Positions 57,978-64,000 of a stretch of DNA of 64,000 nucleotides are shown one piece after another. The DNA is from Glandiceps talaboti. Its lineage: Eukaryota; Hemichordata; Enteropneusta; Spengelidae. Below the pieces are notes generated by a model, which worked only from the letters and a program-made list of their open reading frames with translations, did no database searches and was not told the origin of the DNA. A program made the translations under genes and the position numbers. Positions within the stretch are counted from its first letter, which is position 1. The number at the start of each line of letters is the position of its first letter. The stretch is taken from NCBI RefSeq assembly GCF_964340395.1, contig NC_135551.1:27263380-27327379 (forward strand), read 5' to 3'.

Positions 57978-58440
57978 TATTATTACATATGTACCAGAGA
58001 TTACTTGCACAAGTGTGCATGCATACTAGTGGTATTATTACATATGTACCAGAGATTACTTGCACCAGTGTGCATGCATACTAGTGGTATTTGCACTGTA
58101 GTACAATACTGATAAGTTATCACATATGTGTATGCAAATGTATGCAAATGAGTACGCAATAATTCCTTGCACACAAATCACATTATTGCACAGTATGATT
58201 TCTACAAAAATTTTATGGTTTCTGATAAACTTATGTAATATAACAGAACCCTGTGATGCATGAATGCCAGTGTGAGTACTTTAGGGGTATTTGCATGTGT
58301 GCTTCCTATGTTTTCTACTGCACCTTCACTCACTAGCCTTCTGAAAGCATGACTGCAAAGAATACTGGAAATGCTCGTTCACATACCCCCAAGTATGCTA
58401 CACTTACACATCATGGGGTTCTGCCATGTTATTTTCCCAG
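57978..58440. mobile_element. Dispersed repeat family W, copy 2
   Basis: It starts with two tandem copies of a unit (about 55 bp) beginning TATTACATATGTACCAGAG, then continues parallel to 33707-34105, including TTTCTGATAAAC, AACAGAACCC and CATCATGGGGTTCTG. The (TTATTACATATG) lead is single in copy 1. Confidence 0.6.
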
Positions 58441-59009
58441 TCATCTTTCAAGTGATTCATCCACCAGTTTCATTTACATTCAAATTTTTTTAACAAGCCA
58501 GTCAGAAATAATCATTATATCGATAACAACACTCTGTTAAGGTTTCAATAAGATTGGAATCCCTTAAATACTATACTTCTTATTTTCCATGTTACTTCAT
58601 GGATCTAACAGATATTTCTTAGTACTTCCCTGGTCTTCAAAACAATCCCATCTATAAAGTCACTATCATATCTTGCACTATAAAAAAGGTATATGCCTTG
58701 ATAATTGAATCTTGACTCCTTAATAATGAATTTACAAACATTTTATCTAGTAAACAAAAACTAGAAAGAATGTGTCGCAAGTAAAATGTCAATAGCTTTA
58801 TATAGATGCTGTGACTGCAATAAATCTTACATAAAACCACTGCTATAAATGGTTAACATGAATCATTTAGTTTTTATATACTTAAATGGTCAACCATGGT
58901 TGTAAAATGGCCATAAAATTTGTTATAATGACTGCAAGCCAAATTACAACACTCACATAGAAAATACAGGATATATTTTGTAGATACGTCAACAGTTCTG
59001 GAGTAACCT
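58441..59009. other. Intergenic
   Basis: AT-rich, no feature supported. Confidence 0.4.
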
Positions 59010-59412
59010 GTCTACATTGCGATCTGTGATTTAGTTTCACTTCTCACTAACTTGTGTACATTGCAATCTGTGGATTTTGCTTCTCAGCAGCTGCTCGTAA
59101 TAATATCAGCGTGAAGCTGTTGTGATTTTAAAATATGCTTTCAAACTGATTGGTCACAATGCGGAGTGATAACACTGCATCAGACTATTTGATTATGAAA
59201 TTAAGTCATTATGTAAATGAACACTCATTACTCAGATGAACATTAGAGTTAACATTTACATAATTTACATATAGGGTAATATTATAATTATGTAAATGTC
59301 TACAAATAGGCATGCTGATAACGTTCACTGGAGCATCGCTAAATTAACAGGTTGACGCTGACAGTATTATAAGCAGTTAGTGAGAAGCGAAAATCACATA
59401 TCATGATGTAGA
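59010..59412. mobile_element. Probable foldback element, about 400 bp
   Basis: TGTCTACATTGCGATCTGTG and CACTTCTCACTAACT at the left return inverted as GTTAGTGAGAAGCG and GATGTAGACA at the right. An inner pair (TAATATCAGCGTG and CGCTGACAGTATTA) supports it. Confidence 0.6.
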
Positions 59413-59458
59413 CAAACTATAGACTAGCCTTGTAATTGTATGCCATCAAAATATGTGT

Positions 59459-59770
59459 GCCTGACATCATCAGTTTTTGATGCTTTATAATACATGTTTA
59501 CATCATCAGTTCTAGTGTTCTACATCATCATACTGTGGCTACATCATCAGATCTAATGTTTTGTTACGACAATATGTCTACATCATCAGTTTTGATGTTT
59601 TATATCATGACAAAGTGTTTACATCATCAGTTCTAGTGTTCTTCATCATCACTGTGTCTACATCATAGGTTCTAATGTTTTGTTATGACAATATGTCTAC
59701 ATGTATCAGTTCTGATGATGTCATCACAATAAGTGTTACATCATCAGTTCTGGTGTTCTACATCATGGGA
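59459..59770. repeat. Minisatellite, CATCATCAGTTCTRRTGTT-type units
   Basis: Units of about 40 bp built on TACATCATCAGTTCT and GATG/GTTCTACATCATC. A composite containing CTAATGTTTTGTTA returns at 59553 and 59672, about 119 bp apart. Confidence 0.8.
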
Positions 59771-60607
59771 ACATATCTCATTATGATCAATTCTGTAGAA
59801 CCAAAACTGTATAATAAAACAAGTATGATTGACACCATGGCTAGCACTTGGTACATCTAATAATTAGAGTATGCATGTTGGTTTTACCATAGGCCCGACA
59901 TCTTTTGTGTAATGTCTAAGATTTTACAATCAATCTCTGACCTATCCTGACAGTGGCACCTCTTTGTTGATTTTTCACCATTATCTATGGGTGTTTACCT
60001 AAAAGACATTCTACTGAAGGTATTTGAAATTCATCCTGTATAGCTACACCCAAGAAAAGCTTAGGTGTATTCACCATCATTTTGTGTTCCCTACATGTAT
60101 TTCTATCACATACAAATATAGCTGAAATATGTGTAAATTCAACTTGTTTCAGATAGTTTATGTTTCATGACGTGAATACAAAATTAAATGGTGACTTGGC
60201 TAGTAGTAGTAAGTATGTTTTTGCAAGTAAAAAATTATGTCGTACCTCCTCTAAGGACAACTGCCCTGGGTTCCAAAAGTGGAATCTAGCCACAGGAAAA
60301 TTATATCTTAACGAACTTACAATATGAATTACAATAGTCAACCAAAAATTATCAAAAGTATCACCAAAAAAAGAAAGAAATATCAAAGTAAAGTACACTT
60401 CTTTTAAATGTCTTGTATCAACTAGACAATTAGGAGTGGTACAATGGGAAACACATTTCTGTAACTTATTCAGGAACTCATGTTTACCCTTTGTCATAAA
60501 GGTTATTACTCTACTGTCACCTGTAGATGAACTATGGTCTACCACAAATCCATGTTTAGTAGTAGTTTGTGTACATCTGTACAGGAAATGTCGTGAAAAG
60601 ACGTACC
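59771..60607 (-). other. HECA 3' flank / 3' UTR
   Basis: Directly downstream of the HECA stop on the minus strand. A splice-donor-like GAG/GTACGT overlaps the end of the stop codon, so a 3' UTR intron is possible. A 148-codon frame here has low-complexity, non-conserved-looking composition and is best read as UTR. Confidence 0.45.
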
Positions 60608-62131
60608 TCAATACTGTGGTATAAGTTCATAGCTACTCAGTGGTTTGACGAAATGGTAGTCTGCTACACCACAATGGGGACATTTAACATTCTGAGAATA
60701 GTCACTGAAGTAATTCATCCCATGACGTACATCAATGACTGGTTTATCACAGTGCTTGCAAGCTACGCGACTGGCACAACATGGCCGGGCTGCGAATATG
60801 TCATATTTGTACATGGTACCTAACTGATGATGGCTGCCGTCCCAACGCGACTTGCAACTCCTGCATATAATATGTGCACCCTCCAAGCAGTTGACACACA
60901 CAGCGCTAAGATATACCGTTTTATCTTCCAGGTATACCCGCATACAATTTTCACTGTGGCGCTGTGGGGTGAGGAAAAATGTTCCATCAATCAAAGGATA
61001 TTTATCAAAAACAAGTAAGTGTTGGCTGCAAAGTGTACATGTCATATAACTGGTCGTATAAGTACTTAGTGTAGCTAGAACGAACGCTCGTATATCATCG
61101 TTGTCGTCGTCCATTCGTATATGATAGGGGTTCAGTTTATGTTTTGGTAGAACGTTCTGGAAGGATGTGTAGTCGATGCGGCGTAGAAGTGTTATATTTG
61201 GCTTGCTGGCAAAATGCACGTTATTATTGTTGTTGTTCGGCTGCGTGAGTGCGTTCATGTTCACTTGGGAACAGGAAGTGTTGCTGTTGACGCCTTGATT
61301 GTTGTTGTTGTTGGTTGTTAGTGGACTCACTGTACGTCCTCCAGTGCCCATCACGTTGTTGAAGCCATGAAAGTTTCCAAATGTCCCGTCACTGTTTCCC
61401 TTCGTGCGGTTGAACAACTCGGTGTTAGCGCTGCCCTGATATCCATTACCATTTCCGTTATACGCGATGGGGAACTCGAACTTTGTTGACACCTTTCGAT
61501 TTGCACTTCGAGGGGACAACGCGTAGTCAGCACTGCTTGGAGGGCTGTGGTTTTCAGTCGAGGACGTCGAACCCTGCCGTTGAAGTTGTTTGCCGTTGTT
61601 CGACACGCCAACATGGCCTGGTAGTGGTCTAGTATTTATGCTAGGTCGATCACCTGACTTCTTCTTTCGTCGGACTCTACGCAGAGCTTCGTCCGGATTT
61701 CGAGGTGGGATCCAGTCGAGGTCTTTCCGTAAATGGCCCTTCCCACATTGACAAGAACATGCTTTCCATGCCAGATCATACCCTTTCTTTGTCCATAAAT
61801 TTTGTCTGCGTTGTTTTTCGGACCAACTTCTCGCCCGTCCAGACGACCGTAAAAATGTCAAAACATCGTCTTCCCAGATATTAAAGCATTCACGGTGCAT
61901 ATACTCACCGTTCGTGCACTCCGGGTTGTTACATACAACTTTAGCCACATCAAGAGGATCATGTATGTTAACAGGGTCGTTATTTAGCAGACATCCATTT
62001 GGAGCACTACATTTCACAGTCTCGTCACCATTTCTATCTTCGCCTTCGTCATTAGGGTCGTCAAGTTGTTGTTGCTGTTCACGAAACTGGCGATTTTTCT
62101 GCTTAGCACGTTCCTCTCTCGAGTACGGCAT
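60608..62131 (-). CDS. HECA: Headcase protein homologue (507 aa, single exon)
   Basis: Headcase restrains cell-cycle entry and growth. In Drosophila it acts with Unkempt and opposes mTOR-linked proliferation of progenitors. The N-terminal headcase domain (about 40-145) starts C-S-A-P-N-G-C and includes M-H-R-E-C-F and W-K-A-C-S-C-Q-C-G. A basic patch R-R-V-R-R-K-K-K follows (151-158). Residues 165-312 are Ser/Asn/Gly-rich with poly-Asn. The C-terminal headcase domain (about 315-507) carries C-x2-C pairs (C-T-L-C, C-V-N-C, C-R-S-C, C-K-H-C, C-P-H-C) and D-G-T-F-F-L-T-P. The ATG has an in-frame TGA nine codons upstream, which supports the start. Length is close to human HECA (543 aa), but human HECA is split into several exons and this one is not. 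It converges on taxilin. Confidence 0.97.
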   Translation of the reverse strand: MPYSREERAKQKNRQFREQQQQLDDPNDEGEDRNGDETVKCSAPNGCLLNNDPVNIHDPLDVAKVVCNNPECTNGEYMHRECFNIWEDDVLTFLRSSGRARSWSEKQRRQNLWTKKGYDLAWKACSCQCGKGHLRKDLDWIPPRNPDEALRRVRRKKKSGDRPSINTRPLPGHVGVSNNGKQLQRQGSTSSTENHSPPSSADYALSPRSANRKVSTKFEFPIAYNGNGNGYQGSANTELFNRTKGNSDGTFGNFHGFNNVMGTGGRTVSPLTTNNNNNQGVNSNTSCSQVNMNALTQPNNNNNNVHFASKPNITLLRRIDYTSFQNVLPKHKLNPYHIRMDDDNDDIRAFVLATLSTYTTSYMTCTLCSQHLLVFDKYPLIDGTFFLTPQRHSENCMRVYLEDKTVYLSAVCVNCLEGAHIICRSCKSRWDGSHHQLGTMYKYDIFAARPCCASRVACKHCDKPVIDVRHGMNYFSDYSQNVKCPHCGVADYHFVKPLSSYELIPQY

Positions 62132-62239
62132 GATTTGGGTTGATTTGGAGTTTTTTTCTGCTCAGATTTTAGCTTATGGACGACGGGCTGAAAAGGTGTG
62201 TTGTTGTTGTCGAGATATGTTTTTCTGCTGAACGTGCAA

Positions 62240-62385
62240 AAGGGGCGTGACCGGTCCCTGGAAATGTTGTCATTTTCATTCTACGATGAAGTCATCGAAT
62301 TTGATTGGCTCGTCTCCATATAAATAGACTGTCTAACTCGATGTAAAATGTTTGTTTAGCTGACATAGAGTCGGTGATTGGTTGA
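62240..62385 (-). promoter_or_regulatory. HECA promoter region
   Basis: Reading towards HECA, two CCAAT cores (at 62377-62381 and 62304-62308) and a CACGCCCC GC-box-like site (about 62242-62249) lie 110-250 bp before the ATG. No well-placed TATA box is seen in this orientation. Assignment by motif and position. Confidence 0.45.
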
Positions 62386-63823
62386 AATCAATTATACGTC
62401 TCCCCTAGGTTTTGAATGATTTTTTGACAGATTACGAGGATAGATGGTATGCATACTAGCATAGTGAACTAAACATTTTATATTGTGACCTAAATACTTG
62501 CTAATAGTTGCACAAGGTTTGTTGTAAAGTGCAGCCTCAGGAAACAAAAAGTTGTCAGAAATAATACCCATCTGCTTCGAACGAGCGTTATAGAAATATT
62601 GCTATGCAAATAAAAGCATTAATTGATGAGAAAAACAAAACTTGTCATTGCGTACACCACAATGCCCTCCCATAACCCCTGTCTCTATCCCCGACTTGTA
62701 TAATTATGTGTGTGTTTACTGCGCGTAGGTGGAGGCAGAATTATTCGGATACCAGCTATTTTAAACATTTTTTTTGTAAAAACTTCAGAACGGCTCGCAA
62801 CATAATACTACATATCGGAAAGGAACTATCTGAAATTAACAATAAATGAATATTTAAACGTTTGTAACGGCTGTTCACGATCAGAGTTGTTTACACGCAA
62901 CGCTACGAGCAAGGGAACATGTATCATATTTTGTTTTGGCACGTTGCCAAACTTTCCGTAGTCGAGTCGAGCTCATGTGGTCTGTTGCTAACAGCACATA
63001 CATACGTAGTGTTCTGCAATGAAATCCTCCATTCTTATGCAAAATTAGATCATTTTGTCTGTGACACATTATTTCCGTATATTTGGATAATCTCGAGAGC
63101 ATGCTGTGTTGATTTTCTTCGAGGTGACAGTTACATAACTATGTTGTCGTTTGAGGTTTCCGAGTCGACTATCCAATTAACTATTGCCAGAGTGAAAGAG
63201 GCCTCAACAGCCGTGCTCAATAGTTTCGGCACAAATAGAATATCTCATCAAATCAAGCTTCTAGTATTTTTTAAAAATCTACTTGAAGTTGAAGCTACAC
63301 TCGTTATTTTCCAATCTTCAAATCTTCCAATGTATTATTTAATATATACCCGGTAATGATAAAAGCAAAGGCGTTCAAGAAAAATCTTACAAAGTCCTCC
63401 TAGACCGAGGCAAGCTATCATCACCAACACGAGAGGACCGCGCTGTGTTACTACATATACATGTATAATACTTAACTTTAGTAAATTTGGTTGCTACTAG
63501 TCTAGCAACAGGTGTTGTCAAATTTATTTTGATAGAACTTATACCCTTTCAATATCAAGTTTCATATTCTTGCCTGCATTTATGTATCATGGCATATCTT
63601 CATGCCACTTTCTTTCAAATCAGGTACATGATGAAGTACATAACTTCATAAGCAACTGCCCTACCAATTGCAATTCTTAAAACATGATAAGTGTCATCAT
63701 CAACATCAATGCATGAGAAAATGCATATATTAAAGCTCAGGTATATAGCTGAATAAACATTAAGGAAAGCAATCAGAACATAAATTATAATTTCACTATC
63801 CGAGGCCTTATACAATTTACCAA

Positions 63824-63825
<2 letters not shown>
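62386..63825. other. Flank beyond HECA
   Basis: No gene is supported. The 145-codon frame at 62919-63356 (+) has no recognisable domain, no good start context and no nearby homologous signal. Confidence 0.4.

Positions 63826-63881
<56 letters not shown>
63826..63881. repeat. (GATT)n microsatellite
   Basis: Fourteen uninterrupted GATT units. The remaining 119 bases of the window show nothing. Confidence 0.97.
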
Positions 63882-63882
<1 letters not shown>

Positions 63883-64000
63883 TCGTGATGGATACATTTG
63901 TTGGTCGTCAGACTGGACTTCAGAGAGAACCGGTTGACTTCAGTCACAATTGTTTCGTTGTCTGATTTGTGACCTCCGACCTCGGGATAAATGGATGACT

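Noticed and set aside
60165-60611. 148-codon minus-strand frame just after HECA
   Set aside because: It lies in the HECA 3' flank, starts with a non-ATG codon, and shows no domain. The HECA frame ends at a clear stop just before it.
61351-62231. Other-frame ORFs at 61351-61614 (-) and 61914-62231 (+) overlapping HECA
   Set aside because: Overlap the conserved HECA frame and show no recognisable domain.
62919-63356. 145-codon plus-strand frame near the window end
   Set aside because: No recognisable family, ordinary AT-rich composition, no supporting splice or promoter context.

Overview
This window is nuclear DNA of an animal, most likely a marine invertebrate bilaterian. It is AT-rich and gene-sparse, with long introns bounded by GT-AG, dense microsatellites and many short transposon remnants. 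The proteins are clear orthologues of animal genes. The sequence alone does not settle the phylum, so I name none.

Layout. (1) Positions 1-528 hold the 3' end of a tandem C2H2 zinc-finger gene cut by the window edge, followed by decayed fingers. (2) Positions 4564-18439 (+) hold MTF1, the six-finger metal-responsive transcription factor, assembled here from seven coding exons (666 aa). A long candidate 3' UTR may reach about 23.3 kb. (3) Positions 24295-43952 (+) hold an alpha/beta-type taxilin assembled from 18 coding exons (755 aa): an acidic repetitive N-terminus, the conserved coiled-coil taxilin domain, and a repetitive C-terminus. (4) About 16 kb of repeat-rich intergenic DNA follows. 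(5) Positions 62131-60608 (-) hold headcase (HECA) as one uninterrupted 507-aa reading frame. (6) The last 1.9 kb shows no gene.

How the genes relate. They are not an operon. MTF1 and taxilin are head-to-tail on the plus strand, and taxilin and HECA converge. From memory, human HECA and TXLNB are also convergent neighbours on 6q24, so this looks like ancient microsynteny.

Most unusual points: four copies of a 29-35 bp hairpin insertion, mostly flanked by 7-bp direct repeats; an in-frame extra 28-residue (four-heptad) exon in taxilin that resembles the preceding exon; and two MTF1 exons whose 3' ends, with splice donors, are tandemly copied into the following introns. There are also several foldback transposons with clear 7-11 bp target duplications. 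Gene models rest on reading-frame continuity, splice consensus and remembered family sequences. No database search or transcript evidence was available.
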